Shown: positions 1 to 8,727, counted from the stretch's first letter. The stretch: 64,000 nucleotides of DNA from Tyzzerella sp. (GCA_017410145.1 JAFQRJ010000020.1:1-64000); one strand, 5' to 3'. Notes: generated from the sequence alone by a model not told the origin. Made by a program: numbers and translations.

Positions 1-683
1 GTATCACCAAGCATAGTTTCCGGACGAGTTGTGGCAATCTCAAGGAAGCGATCTGTTCCTACGATTGGATATTTAATATGCCAGAAATGTCCTGCTTGTT
101 CTTCATGCTCTACTTCTGCATCAGAAAGACAGGTCTTACATACCGGACACCAGTTGATAATACGTGGTCCCTTGTAAATATAACCTTCCTCATATAGTTT
201 AATAAAGACTTCCTGAACTGCATTTGAACAGCCTTCGTCCATGGTAAAACGCTCTCTGTCCCAGTCACAAGATGTACCTAATTTTTTAAGTTGTGATGTT
301 ATTGTTCCACCGTATTCTTCTTTCCATTCCCATGTTCTTGCAAGGAAGCCTTCACGTCCCAATTCCTTCTTATCAACGCCCTCTTTTTTCAGTTGCTCTG
401 TAACCTTAACCTCTGTGGAAATCGCAGCGTGGTCTGTTCCAGGCACCCAAAGTGCATTGTAACCTTGCATTCTTTTATAACGAATCAAAATATCCTGCAA
501 TGTGTTGTCAAGAGCATGTCCCATATGCAACTTACCTGTAATATTCGGTGGTGGCATTACAATTGTAAATGGTTTCTTACTTCTGTCAACCTCTGCATGG
601 AAATATTTCTTCTCCATCCATCTCTCATAAAGTTTTGATTCAATCTCTTTTGGATTGTAAGTTTTTTCAAGTTGCCTTTCCAT
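1..683 (-). CDS. valS: Valyl-tRNA synthetase, N-terminal part (cut by left edge)
   Basis: This cytoplasmic enzyme charges tRNA-Val. Only about the first 227 residues are in the window; the gene continues past base 1. The reading starts [20 protein letters not shown] and contains the class I signature [13 protein letters not shown], with the HIGH-type motif HMGH at residues 53-56. Further on, [10 protein letters not shown] and the editing-domain stretch [12 protein letters not shown] are typical of ValRS. The ATG at 681-683 is preceded by a good ribosome binding site (GAGGAGGAAGC). It follows a T-box leader, as expected for a Firmicute aminoacyl-tRNA synthetase, so it should be induced when uncharged tRNA-Val accumulates. 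A 139-bp inverted-repeat element lies between the leader and the start codon. Confidence 0.96.
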   Translation of the reverse strand, partial: MERQLEKTYNPKEIESKLYERWMEKKYFHAEVDRSKKPFTIVMPPPNITGKLHMGHALDNTLQDILIRYKRMQGYNALWVPGTDHAAISTEVKVTEQLKKEGVDKKELGREGFLARTWEWKEEYGGTITSQLKKLGTSCDWDRERFTMDEGCSNAVQEVFIKLYEEGYIYKGPRIINWCPVCKTCLSDAEVEHEEQAGHFWHIKYPIVGTDRFLEIATTRPETMLGD

Positions 684-770
684 AGCTTCCTCCTCGTTTG
701 CTTTCGCACCTCTCATTGTACTATAAAATTGATGATTGTGTGGTGATTTTCACAGAATCTTAAGAATATG

Positions 771-909
771 TTTTACAGTTTAGCCATGCACCGCAATAAA
801 ACAGGCATTGCAAGCTTGCTTGCATATGACAGTTTTAATGTCGGTATATGGCGTTCTGCCACAGCGAGAATTAGCGAAGCAAATTCGAGCTTATGGCTAA
901 ACTGTAAAA
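771..909. repeat. 139-bp element with perfect 17-bp terminal inverted repeats
   Basis: The left arm TTTTACAGTTTAGCCAT (771-787) is the exact reverse complement of the right arm ATGGCTAAACTGTAAAA (893-909). The interior also has smaller inverted stretches such as TGCAAGCTTGCTTGCA. It holds no convincing gene. It lies between the T-box terminator hairpin and the valS ribosome binding site, so it would be transcribed into the 5' untranslated RNA. It could be a MITE-like or REP-like intergenic repeat, or a structured RNA. I see no second copy in this window. Confidence 0.7.
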
Positions 910-911
910 TA

Positions 912-1170
912 AAAAAGCCCCTTGCTTCATGCAAAGGGCGAAAATCCGCGGTACCACCTTTATTATACACAATCATATTGTATACATCTCTCAGTTCGAT
1001 AACGTGAACCACTCCGTGATATCCTACTATTCGTTCAGACACCCAGTTCAAAAGCTACCTTCCACATCTCTATCTTCAGACCACCTTTCAGCCGGTGAGC
1101 AGTCCTCTCTGACAAGCGAATTATGTGTACTCCTCTTTCTCACTACCTTTTTCTTTTTCATATTAAAGAC
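912..1170 (-). promoter_or_regulatory. T-box riboswitch leader upstream of valS
   Basis: On the minus strand the leader contains the T-box sequence AAAGGTGGTACCGCGG (about 947-962), the conserved antiterminator element whose UGGN bulge pairs with the tRNA acceptor end. It is followed by a terminator hairpin GCCCTTTGCATGAAGCAAGGGGC with a T run (about 912-940). Upstream are stem I features: AGAGAGGA, GCTGAAAGG and an AGTA motif. A GTA triplet at 1025-1027, just 3' of CGAAT that can pair with ATTCG upstream, is a plausible valine specifier codon, though I am unsure of it. Uncharged tRNA-Val should favour antitermination and valS transcription. Confidence 0.93.
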
Positions 1171-1177
1171 TAATGAT

Positions 1178-1206
1178 ATATTAGCCTCGAACCGTGATTT
1201 TGTCAA
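1178..1206 (-). promoter_or_regulatory. Promoter of the valS T-box transcript
   Basis: The minus strand shows TTGACA (1201-1206), a 17-bp spacer, and TAATAT (1178-1183), a near-consensus sigma-A promoter. Transcription would begin near 1170, just before the T-box leader. Confidence 0.8.
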
Positions 1207-1233
1207 GACTCTTTGCGTTATTTGGCGTTAACA

Positions 1234-2187
1234 CTAATTTTGTTCCAACAAATACCCAAATATATGCATGCTCAGTTTCATCACGTCATGCCTTAGTAAA
1301 TTGTTTTTTACCGTTACATAATCGCCACTAATCAATCTGTCCACCAAAGACTCCATTTCTGCTCGGTCTAATTCTACAGGATCTTTTTGTTCTAAGGACT
1401 CATATCTAGTTGCCATCTCCGCATCAATTTCCCCATCATTTGCAATCACAACGTCAATCTTTCTCTTTCCGAGATATTGATTTAAAAGTTTGACATGGTC
1501 AGATACTTTGAATCCTTCTGTCTCCCCCGGCTGGGTCACCATGTTGCAGACGTACATGATTTTGCCCTTACTGCAGTCAATCGCATTTACAATCTCATCG
1601 CAAATCAGATTCGGGATAATACTGGTAAACAAACTTCCCATGCTAAGAAGAATTAGGTCCGCATCTTCTATGGCTTTTACCGCTTCCTTTGTTGGCACCG
1701 GTTCTTCCTTATAATAGACACGCTTGATTTTGTTCGTATTTACTGTAATCTGGTGTTCCCCTTCTACGATACTTCCGTCCTCCATCTCACCCATTAAGAT
1801 GACATTGTCTTCCGTTAACGGAACAACTTTTCCTTTTAGGTTGAACACTTTACTTAAAGCCTCTATCCCATCAGATAAGTTTCCTGTAATTTCAGAAGAT
1901 GCCGTAAGAAGCAAATTACCCACCGTGTGTCCGTCCAAATCACTGGTCGTTTTGAAACGATAATTAAAAAGTTCCATCACAAGTGGCTCTGTTTCTGACA
2001 AAGCTACCAACACTCTTCGTATATCACCAACTGCAGGAATACTAAATTCCTCTCTCAAAACACCCGTACTGCTGCCATCATCACACACCGATACAATGGA
2101 AGTTAAATCAACCGGAAACTCCTTCAATCCACGAAGCAAGGTTGAGGAACCGGTTCCCCCACCTAAAACAACTACTTTTCTTTTCAT
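1234..2187 (-). CDS. yvcK: YvcK family protein (gluconeogenesis factor / CofD-like)
   Basis: This belongs to the YvcK (MgfK) family, cytoplasmic UDP-sugar-binding proteins of Firmicutes needed for growth on gluconeogenic carbon and for cell envelope control. The N-terminal nucleotide-binding loop GGGTGSSTLLRGLK lies at residues 9-22, and the family stretches VCDDGSSTGVLR and PAVGDIRRVL follow. At about 317 residues the length is normal. I start at the ATG at 2187; an in-frame GTG at 2205 would overlap the upstream stop codon. It is usually clustered with rapZ and whiA, which are not seen here. It follows a YitT membrane protein with no gap for a promoter, so the two are probably co-transcribed. 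Confidence 0.9.
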   Translation of the reverse strand: MKRKVVVLGGGTGSSTLLRGLKEFPVDLTSIVSVCDDGSSTGVLREEFSIPAVGDIRRVLVALSETEPLVMELFNYRFKTTSDLDGHTVGNLLLTASSEITGNLSDGIEALSKVFNLKGKVVPLTEDNVILMGEMEDGSIVEGEHQITVNTNKIKRVYYKEEPVPTKEAVKAIEDADLILLSMGSLFTSIIPNLICDEIVNAIDCSKGKIMYVCNMVTQPGETEGFKVSDHVKLLNQYLGKRKIDVVIANDGEIDAEMATRYESLEQKDPVELDRAEMESLVDRLISGDYVTVKNNLLRHDVMKLSMHIFGYLLEQN

Positions 2188-2204
2188 GTTTTTATAACAC
2201 CCCA

Positions 2205-3056
2205 CTAATAGAATCTACGTTTCCTGTTCCATTCACCGACCACTTCATTTACCGTCGAAACTGTCACGAACGCACTTTTATCAACAGAATGCAGATAATT
2301 TAATAGCGCCCCATACTCGCTTCTTGTAAGAATCGTTACAATCTCTGTTTTTTCTTCTTTCTTATAGCCGCCAATCGCCTGATATAATGTCACACCACGT
2401 TTCAATTCATTTGTAATAAATTCCTGTATCTGCTCATAATTGGATGACAAAATGCACACACGTTTTCTACGATTGTAACCGTCAATAAAATTATCCAGAA
2501 TAATCCCATTCGCATAGGTGGCAAGGATACTCATTACCAAAGTCTTTTTATCATACACTAAAATAGATGAAAATGCCGTTACCATACCCGCAATTGACAT
2601 AGCTTTGCCTAATTCAATATGTGCGTACTTGTTTAAAATCTTTGCTACAATATCCAAACCGCCGGAGGATGCATTTACACGAAACAAAAGTGCAATCCCC
2701 ACGCTTACTACCAGCAAATAGCAAATGGTATCTAACAGAACATCATTTGTTAAGGATTGGTTATTCGGAAATGCAAACTCGAAAATTGCAAGAAATATCG
2801 GCAATAACACAGATGCATAAACCGTTTTCCCGCCAAACTCTTTTCCGATAAAGATAAAACCAATAATTAAGAGAAACGCATTTAATATAAATGTTAATAC
2901 CGAAATCTTAATCGGTACAAAATTAGTTAACACCATAACCAGACCGGTTAAGCTTCCGGCCACCACATTACTTGGGAGCATAAAAAAGAACACTCCTGCC
3001 GCAACAATAAGCGTTCCTGTTGTCACAATACCATATTCCTTTATCATTGCCTTCAT
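2205..3056 (-). CDS. YitT family membrane protein
   Basis: This is a polytopic membrane protein of the YitT family (DUF161 membrane part plus a C-terminal DUF2179 domain). About five hydrophobic helices fill residues 1-175, including AAGVFFFMLPSNVVAGSLTG near the N-terminus and the family stretch FRVNASSGGLDIVAKIL. The soluble C-terminal domain contains KRGVTLYQAIGGYK and TEIVTILTRSEYGALL, typical of DUF2179. Function is unknown; transport has been suggested for the family. The start is uncertain: ATG at 3056 follows the upstream stop by four bases, while GTG at 3077 would overlap the HD gene. A second member of the family lies at 7882-8721. Confidence 0.85.
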   Translation of the reverse strand: MKAMIKEYGIVTTGTLIVAAGVFFFMLPSNVVAGSLTGLVMVLTNFVPIKISVLTFILNAFLLIIGFIFIGKEFGGKTVYASVLLPIFLAIFEFAFPNNQSLTNDVLLDTICYLLVVSVGIALLFRVNASSGGLDIVAKILNKYAHIELGKAMSIAGMVTAFSSILVYDKKTLVMSILATYANGIILDNFIDGYNRRKRVCILSSNYEQIQEFITNELKRGVTLYQAIGGYKKEEKTEIVTILTRSEYGALLNYLHSVDKSAFVTVSTVNEVVGEWNRKRRFY

Positions 3057-3060
3057 ATGA

Positions 3061-3609
3061 TCAACATCTTTCTTCACTAAAATTTTTATCGATTAACTTA
3101 CAGTATTCCCTAAAAGCCTCCGTTTCTTGCATTGCATCTCTCAGGGACTCACGGATACTCTTGTAATACCATCCAATCACCTGCTTGTCCTTCATACGAA
3201 AACGGTTCCAAAGTTCCTCCCCACATTCTGGATAATCACGGTCAATATCTCGCATATTTGAAAGCTTGTCCGCAAGGCCTATCATTTGAATCTCTTTCGG
3301 TGCCACCTTTAAATGTGCTATCGTGTGACTTTTTCTCTCCATCCACGTCTTAGACTTGTCCTCACTCTCCTGCGCTACCAACCCAGCAATACGGTCTGTA
3401 AATTCCGCTCGAATACTGTCTTCCGTGACACCCTCGCAATCCTCGATGGTGTCATGCAAAATCGCTGCGCAAATCACTTCTTTATCATCCGTCATCGTTG
3501 ACACAATCTGCGCCACCTCCAGCGGATGTGTAATAAATGGTCTTGTCGTCCCTTTTCGCATTTGGCCTTCATGAGCCTTTGTTGCAAATGCAATGGCTTT
3601 TTTTATCAC
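3061..3609 (-). CDS. Small HD-domain hydrolase, RelA/SpoT-hydrolase (MESH1) type
   Basis: From the GTG start the protein is 182 residues and consists of a single HD domain like the hydrolase half of RelA/SpoT. Visible metal-site residues are H28 in FITHPLEVA, H52-D53 in AILHDTIED and Asp in LADKLSNMR. Stand-alone proteins of this type (SAH/MESH1) remove pyrophosphate from (p)ppGpp or related nucleotides. No synthetase domain is attached, so alarmone hydrolysis is likely but not proven. The GTG is chosen because GGAAG sits six bases upstream and a promoter lies just before it; a longer ATG form would begin at the promoter. The stop is four bases before the YitT ATG. Confidence 0.78.
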   Translation of the reverse strand: MIKKAIAFATKAHEGQMRKGTTRPFITHPLEVAQIVSTMTDDKEVICAAILHDTIEDCEGVTEDSIRAEFTDRIAGLVAQESEDKSKTWMERKSHTIAHLKVAPKEIQMIGLADKLSNMRDIDRDYPECGEELWNRFRMKDKQVIGWYYKSIRESLRDAMQETEAFREYCKLIDKNFSEERC

Positions 3610-3643
3610 TGTCAGCTTCCATCCTTTTTTCAAATATACATAC

Positions 3644-3690
3644 ATTATAAAACAAATCACCTTTACCGTCTACAAAATTCATAGTATAAT
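3644..3690. promoter_or_regulatory. Divergent promoters for the HD gene and the FabG-like gene
   Basis: On the plus strand TTTACC (3662-3667), a 17-bp spacer and TATAAT (3685-3690) precede the reductase at 3723. On the minus strand a TATAAT (3644-3649) precedes the HD hydrolase, with a poor -35. The two -10 boxes are about 36 bp apart, so the promoters overlap. Confidence 0.65.
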
Positions 3691-3722
3691 GTATGTAATT
3701 TAAAGATACGGGGGACGTAAAT

Positions 3723-4457
3723 ATGAGCAAAAAAACGGTACTTGTAACAGGTGCTTCCAGAGGAATCGGACGTGCCATCGCACTTGCTTTTGCAAAAAAT
3801 GGTTATCATGTATTCCTAAACTGCAACCATTCCATCACAGAGCTTGATAAAGTACGCGAGGAGATTGAAGCCTTACCAAAAGGCTCTTGCGATATGGTGG
3901 TCGGTGATGTTGGAAATCCGAAATCAGTAGATGAAATGTTTAAACGAATCTATAAACAATGCGACGCTTTAGACGTGTTGGTAAACAACGCAGGAATTGC
4001 ACACATTGGGCTTATAACTGATATGTCAGACAAAGAGTGGTCTCGTATGCTTGATACCAATTTATCTTCTGTATTCTACTGCTGCCGTGCAGTTGCACCG
4101 GAAATGGTATCAAAAAAAAGCGGAAAGATTATCAACATTTCTTCCATGTGGGGAACCTCAGGCGCTTCCTGTGAAGTGGCATACTCAGCCACAAAAGCCG
4201 GCGTGCATGGACTCACAAAAGCACTCGCAAAAGAACTGGCACCAAGCAACATTCAGGTAAATGCCATTGCATGCGGTGTCATCGACACAACCATGAACGG
4301 GCACTTAAGCGATGAAGATAAACTGATTCTTAAAAATGAGATTCCTGCCGGACGTTTTGGCACACCGGAAGAAGTGGGCGAATTGGCTGTTCAATTGGCA
4401 GAAACACCTTCTTATCTCACAGGGCAGATTATTGGATTTGATGGTGGATTTATCTAG
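3723..4457 (+). CDS. Short-chain dehydrogenase/reductase, FabG-like
   Basis: This is a 244-residue NAD(P)-dependent SDR. It has the cofactor-binding TGASRGIG at residues 9-16, the NNAG motif, the catalytic Ser region IINISSMWG and the YxxxK pair at Tyr154-Lys158 (YSATK). The C-terminus ends in the FabG-like TGQIIGFDGGFI. In this family it could be a 3-oxoacyl-ACP reductase. It stands alone, away from any fatty-acid synthesis cluster, so it may instead be the Firmicute reductase that modifies elongation factor P (YmfI-like). Sequence alone does not decide this. It has its own promoter, the ribosome binding site GGGGGA and a downstream terminator. Confidence 0.85.
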   Translation: MSKKTVLVTGASRGIGRAIALAFAKNGYHVFLNCNHSITELDKVREEIEALPKGSCDMVVGDVGNPKSVDEMFKRIYKQCDALDVLVNNAGIAHIGLITDMSDKEWSRMLDTNLSSVFYCCRAVAPEMVSKKSGKIINISSMWGTSGASCEVAYSATKAGVHGLTKALAKELAPSNIQVNAIACGVIDTTMNGHLSDEDKLILKNEIPAGRFGTPEEVGELAVQLAETPSYLTGQIIGFDGGFI

Positions 4458-4493
4458 ATTGGTATAAAAAAGTGTACTGAGTACACTCTCAGC

Positions 4494-4530
4494 TCCCCTG
4501 CCCCTCATTCTTGAGGGGTGGGGTTTTTCT
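4494..4530 (+). terminator. Rho-independent terminator after the FabG-like gene
   Basis: CCCCTGCCCCTCA and TGAGGGGTGGGG form a strong GC-rich stem followed by TTTTTCTTT. A smaller palindrome AGTGTACTGAGTACACT lies just before it (4470-4487). Because an IS91-type transposase begins 29 bases further on, part of this hairpin could belong to the insertion sequence. Confidence 0.8.
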
Positions 4531-5850
4531 TTGTGCTTATTTATTGTAAAATAATTACATGAGTAATATATTACAAACCATTTTTTTCGATTATTATGAA
4601 CACATCCAATATGAACTCCATCCTCGCCAAACCGTTATGGAAAATGTCAGTAAAATGATCCATTGTGGCGACCCTTCTTATGGTGGAGCCATGTTCGCAT
4701 GCCCTGATTGTGGAGAACTTAAATTTTCTCCTTTTCGTTGCAAATCTCGTTTCTGTCCCACTTGTGGCAACATGTATAACTTACAACGTTCTTTTGCAAT
4801 GTCCTGTAAACTCGTTTCTTGTGTTCACCGCCATTGTGTTTTTACTATCCCCGAGGAACTTCGTATTTATTTCCTCAGGGACCGTTCTCTCTTAAACTGT
4901 CTCTTTCATTCTGTAAGAGATGTTGTCCTCCGAATGTTTTATAAGATGAATAAATCAGAGAATTTTACCCCTGGACTTATCTGTGTTCTTCACACCTTTG
5001 GCAGAGATTTAAAATGGAATCCTCACATTCATGCCCTTATTACCGAAGGTGGTGCTGGAAACTTTACCATTTGGAGAACTGTAAAACATTTTGAATACTC
5101 TTTCTTACGCAATGCGTTTCGTAAGGTTCTTCTTGAGCAGCTTGAAAAGAAAATCGGCAAATCCTTTCGTAAAGTCAAAAACGAAATGTATAAGAAACAT
5201 GCCGAAGGTTTTTATGTCCGCGCAAAGCCAAACCTCTGCGACCCTAATACTACAATTAAATACATTAGCAGATATCTTGGTCGCCCTGTAATCGCTACTT
5301 CTCGCATTGACAAATACGATGGTGACTTTGTAACCTTCCATTATACTCGCCATGAAGATGACAAAACTGTAACTGAATGTATTCCAGCAATAGACTTTAT
5401 CAAACGCCTTATTGTACATATCCCAGAAAAGCATTTCAAAATGTTACGTTACTATGGCATCTACGCCAAACATCACAAACAAGAAAAGAAACTGCGCAAA
5501 TGTATTTCTTCTGAAAAGAAGCGATATCTTCGTAGCCTCATGAATTGGAGACATTCAATTCTTCTCTCCTTTGGATATGACCCGCTTAAATGTCCAAAGT
5601 GTGGAACTTCTATGTTGGTGTTGGAAGTCTACCACAAAAAAACTGCACTATTTGAACAATATCGAAAGGTCATGGGTTATGGGTAAATCCATAAACACCG
5701 TTGTCTTCTCAATCGTTAAATAGTGCAGCACACCCAAACAAAAAACTTCATAATCAAAGTCATCGCGAAATCGCCAACTCTCGCTCTTTTGTTATGCCAT
5801 TTTTTATTCACTAATCATTATACACTATTTTTTTCGATTTGAGAAATTTC
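4531..5850 (+). mobile_element. Probable IS91-type insertion sequence (limits approximate)
   Basis: The transposase gene is flanked by about 30 bases on the left and about 160 non-coding bases on the right before the next gene's terminator. IS91 elements have no terminal inverted repeats or target duplications, so the ends cannot be fixed by eye. The given limits are only the non-coding bounds. Confidence 0.4.
4559..5686 (+). CDS. IS91-family transposase (HUH type)
   Basis: This 375-residue rolling-circle transposase has an N-terminal zinc-binding domain (CPDCGELKFSPFRCKSRFCPTCG, about residues 48-72). Next come the HUH metal-binding motif in NPHIHALIT (about 158-166) and the family motif KYISRYLGRPVIA. 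The C-terminal part has a second CPKCG zinc knuckle. The length matches IS91/ISCR-like transposases and the frame is intact. It stands alone between the reductase terminator and the SGNH operon and carries no passenger gene. The plus-strand orientation and distinct codon use fit a mobile origin. Confidence 0.9.
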   Translation: MSNILQTIFFDYYEHIQYELHPRQTVMENVSKMIHCGDPSYGGAMFACPDCGELKFSPFRCKSRFCPTCGNMYNLQRSFAMSCKLVSCVHRHCVFTIPEELRIYFLRDRSLLNCLFHSVRDVVLRMFYKMNKSENFTPGLICVLHTFGRDLKWNPHIHALITEGGAGNFTIWRTVKHFEYSFLRNAFRKVLLEQLEKKIGKSFRKVKNEMYKKHAEGFYVRAKPNLCDPNTTIKYISRYLGRPVIATSRIDKYDGDFVTFHYTRHEDDKTVTECIPAIDFIKRLIVHIPEKHFKMLRYYGIYAKHHKQEKKLRKCISSEKKRYLRSLMNWRHSILLSFGYDPLKCPKCGTSMLVLEVYHKKTALFEQYRKVMGYG

Positions 5851-5861
5851 CTATAAAGCAG

Positions 5862-5903
5862 AAAAGCTATTACGTCTACATTGCTGTATACATAATAGCT
5901 TTT
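5862..5903 (-). terminator. Terminator of the six-gene minus-strand operon
   Basis: AAAAGCTATTATG and CGTAATAGCTTTT pair around a loop of about 16 bases, immediately after the stop of the SGNH gene at 5908. The T tract is part of the stem, so it may work in both directions. Confidence 0.65.
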
Positions 5904-5907
5904 GACT

Positions 5908-6882
5908 TTATCGGATTAAAATAGAATACCAATTTTTTACAATTTCTTCCATTCCTTCTATGGACGGATGAACCATATCCTGCGAAATATATGAACTATG
6001 GTTTAGGAATTCCAAACCATCTACAAAATTCAATCGCTCATTCGCATATTTCTCTACTATTTTTCGACGCTTTTTCCCGGCATCCTGCATATTTGGAGCA
6101 CTAAACCCGTAAATACTTGTTGCATAGATTGGTCTGTTTTCTTTTGCTAAAATTTCAGTAAACTCATCAATTCGCTTGTCGAATAACTCAACATCCATAT
6201 CTAGCATATTAATTCCCATTTCCACTGTAGCGAAATCCCAATCTTTTCTAGAAATAATATACTCAGCCATGGCTTTTTCCATATGCGCCGATCCAGCCAT
6301 TCCCAAATTAATATAATCACATCCTAATTTCTGAGAAAGTCGAAACGGATAGGTATACGGGGCTGCTAACGCCAGACTTCCATGGGTAATAGAGGAGCCA
6401 TAGGCAAGGTATGTCTTTGTAGGAAGATCTTCTTTTGTAGGCGGTTCAACTTCCCCTTCCACTCCAACGTAATAGATATGTCCATACGGAAGTACAACGC
6501 GCACCACTTCTGGGTTAAAAGGAAGATTCTCTGTGTTAGAAAGTTGTTTTAGAAAATCCATATTATGCGGTTTCTGAATCGTAATTCTTGTATTCTGATT
6601 GAAAATAATTCTTGATGAATTCTCCCAGCCACCTTGAATAGAGCCATAATAAATATAGGCAACACTCGCTTCTTCTGCTTTATCAGCCATAAGAAGCAGC
6701 GTTGCAGAATCGCCCTTTATTTTAAAACGCAATTCCACACCTGTAGCACACCCGCTAGTACTATTCTTTGCCGTATCGTTCAAATGCTCCCGAACTTCTT
6801 GTGGAACCCGCCACATCTTATACCCTTTATCGCTCTCTTCTAATTCCGCTACATTGTGAAACATAATATTATCAAAAATCAT
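5908..6882 (-). CDS. SGNH/GDSL-family hydrolase
   Basis: This 324-residue protein has an N-terminal beta-rich domain (about 1-150) and a C-terminal SGNH esterase domain. The SGNH blocks are visible: AYGSSITHG (nucleophile Ser, with GSS replacing GDS), the Gly of NLGMAGSAH, GINMLD in place of GxND, and DMVHPS with the catalytic Asp and His. There is no signal peptide, so it should act in the cytoplasm, probably as an acyl or acetyl esterase on a sugar substrate. It overlaps the preceding SGNH gene by ATGA, which implies translational coupling. The two proteins share layout but differ strongly in sequence. Confidence 0.85.
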   Translation of the reverse strand: MIFDNIMFHNVAELEESDKGYKMWRVPQEVREHLNDTAKNSTSGCATGVELRFKIKGDSATLLLMADKAEEASVAYIYYGSIQGGWENSSRIIFNQNTRITIQKPHNMDFLKQLSNTENLPFNPEVVRVVLPYGHIYYVGVEGEVEPPTKEDLPTKTYLAYGSSITHGSLALAAPYTYPFRLSQKLGCDYINLGMAGSAHMEKAMAEYIISRKDWDFATVEMGINMLDMDVELFDKRIDEFTEILAKENRPIYATSIYGFSAPNMQDAGKKRRKIVEKYANERLNFVDGLEFLNHSSYISQDMVHPSIEGMEEIVKNWYSILIR

Positions 6883-7889
6883 TTCATTCCCTCAATTCTA
6901 ATCGTCAAATTCTTAGCATAATGCCTGAATCCATCATCAATGGGATGCAAGCCATCCGTCTGATAAAATTGTGGACTATGTGGAACGAAATTTATACAGT
7001 CAATCACAATCATATCAGATATATTTTTTGACACTTGCTTGATATACTCTGTAATATAACACAATGGCACACCAATCTGTTTCTTCTCATGAATATCTGC
7101 GCGCCAGATCGGTGTCAAGGCAACAATTCTTGCCTTGGGGTAAGTGTTACGCAAATTTACATAAAATGCCTTGCATGATTGTTCAAACACCTCTTTGGTG
7201 CTATGTGCCCAATCATTTGTACCATATGCTACTGTAATCACATCCGGTTTAATCTCATCATCCAAAAGAGCTAAGTCGGAGCGAAATTGTTCGCCTCCGA
7301 TTCCCTTATTCCTCGCTTCCGCATTCATATAATCTGCTATTTGGACTGCATATGTATGTTCCGGTGCATATGCATCGTACCCTTGTGTAATGGAATCTCC
7401 AAACATCAACACCGTGCGTTCTTTTCTAATCGGCACAATTGCAGCTTCCTGGTCTAATTCAAGTGCCACAAGTTTAGAAGCAACCGACCAAGGAAACTGA
7501 ATTCGCACTCTTTTCATTCCTGTTCCTAAACAAAATTGCTTGCCAAATGGGTTATGTCCTAACTCCTGATTAATTTCACCCGACAACTCTCCAATACGAT
7601 TTCCATTTACAAAAATACTATGTGTAAAGAATCCACGAGAACTTCCTTTACTGATTGAAACTGAAAGCCCCAAATTCTTGCTGTCTGTGTCAAATTCCAA
7701 ACTCACACCGGACGTTGAAAAGCTTTTCACATAAAAATCATCTGAAACAGATTTATATAGTTCTTGTTGTTCCTTTGTAAACCGATGAAAAGAAATCCTT
7801 CCATCATCGCCTTCTTCTACCCTTGCCACACCGTGCACAAGCCTCTTAATCTGTTCATAATCTAATATTCGCATATGTTTATCACTCAT
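6879..7889 (-). CDS. SGNH/GDSL-family hydrolase
   Basis: This is a second intracellular SGNH hydrolase with an N-terminal beta-sandwich-like domain (about 1-165) and a catalytic domain. It has LMFGDSITQGYDAY with the Ser nucleophile, GIGGEQ, VAYGTNDW (Asn block) and TDGLHPIDDG (Asp-His). This arrangement resembles two-domain carbohydrate esterases. No signal peptide is seen. I place the start at the ATG overlapping the YitT stop (7889); an ATG at 7904 is also possible. It lies in an operon with a redox trio and a membrane protein, so it may deacylate a small imported metabolite. Confidence 0.86.
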   Translation of the reverse strand: MSDKHMRILDYEQIKRLVHGVARVEEGDDGRISFHRFTKEQQELYKSVSDDFYVKSFSTSGVSLEFDTDSKNLGLSVSISKGSSRGFFTHSIFVNGNRIGELSGEINQELGHNPFGKQFCLGTGMKRVRIQFPWSVASKLVALELDQEAAIVPIRKERTVLMFGDSITQGYDAYAPEHTYAVQIADYMNAEARNKGIGGEQFRSDLALLDDEIKPDVITVAYGTNDWAHSTKEVFEQSCKAFYVNLRNTYPKARIVALTPIWRADIHEKKQIGVPLCYITEYIKQVSKNISDMIVIDCINFVPHSPQFYQTDGLHPIDDGFRHYAKNLTIRIEGMK

Positions 7890-8721
7890 ATATATAAAAT
7901 CCATTTCCTACAATCTGTTGCGACTCTGAATAAATAATAAACGCCTGCTTGTCTCCTTGCAATATTTTTCTTTGGAAATCAGGTATCTCGCTTTCTTTTA
8001 ACGCACATATCATCATTTTTTTCGGTGTATTACTATAAACACCTTTAACATCTACCAAAGTAACACCCCTTGGTGATGTAGCAATTAAAAGTTCTGCAAT
8101 CTCCTGTCCCTTATCTGTAATAATAAAAGCAAGTTTGGAAATATTTAAACTTTTCATAAGCCAATCGATGGCTGTGGTTGATATAAACAATGCAAGAATG
8201 CCATACAAAACTGCTTCTGTTGTCTTAAATGTAATAAAAGACAAAAAGATGACAAACAAATCGACTCCCAACAGAATTTTGCCAATTTTCCATTGTGGAA
8301 AGAAGTATTGTATCAGTCTTCCCAAAATATCTGTTCCACCTGTCGTACTTTTTTGCGACAATACCAATCCGATACCAGATCCATATAATACCGCACCGAA
8401 TATTGTAGCCAACAGAACGTTATCTGTCACTGGTGGAAAATGGGAAAACAATTCAATAAACAAAGACAATATACCGCTGCTGAAAAGTGTCTTTAAAACA
8501 AATTCTTTTCCCAAACAGAACAGACTCAGAATAAGTAAAACCACATTAATAAGTGCGTTCGCCAGAGAAGGCTTGATTCCCACGGTATAATATAGAACTG
8601 TTGACAATCCGGAAGCCCCCCCGCTGACAACCTTATTTGGTACGAAGAACAAGCTAATAGCCATTGCTGTAATCGCAATACCAAACAAAATTATTACATA
8701 CGATTTTATTCTCTCTTTCAT
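7882..8721 (-). CDS. YitT family membrane protein
   Basis: This 279-residue protein is a paralogue of the one at 2205. It has about five membrane helices in residues 1-170, including FFVPNKVVSGGASGLSTVL and the family motif LSQKSTTGGTDILGRL, and a C-terminal DUF2179 domain with TSPRGVTLVDVKGVYSN. Its function is unknown. It begins seven bases after the GlpA-like stop and overlaps the downstream SGNH gene, so it is an operon member. In this context it could be the transporter for the substrate of the adjoining esterases or dehydrogenases; that is inference. Confidence 0.87.
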   Translation of the reverse strand: MKERIKSYVIILFGIAITAMAISLFFVPNKVVSGGASGLSTVLYYTVGIKPSLANALINVVLLILSLFCLGKEFVLKTLFSSGILSLFIELFSHFPPVTDNVLLATIFGAVLYGSGIGLVLSQKSTTGGTDILGRLIQYFFPQWKIGKILLGVDLFVIFLSFITFKTTEAVLYGILALFISTTAIDWLMKSLNISKLAFIITDKGQEIAELLIATSPRGVTLVDVKGVYSNTPKKMMICALKESEIPDFQRKILQGDKQAFIIYSESQQIVGNGFYIYE

Positions 8722-8727
8722 TGTCTA

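Noticed and set aside
773..1051. 92-residue minus-strand reading frame across the T-box leader and the inverted-repeat element
   Set aside because: The region is explained by T-box and terminator sequence and the frame has no ribosome binding site or family resemblance.
4494..4530. End of the IS91-type element (oriIS or terIS hairpin)
   Set aside because: It looks like an ordinary terminator of the preceding gene with a T-run; an IS role cannot be shown without comparing an empty site.
8135..8590. 151-residue plus-strand frame antisense to the YitT gene
   Set aside because: It is the shadow of a clear membrane-protein gene and has no ribosome binding site.
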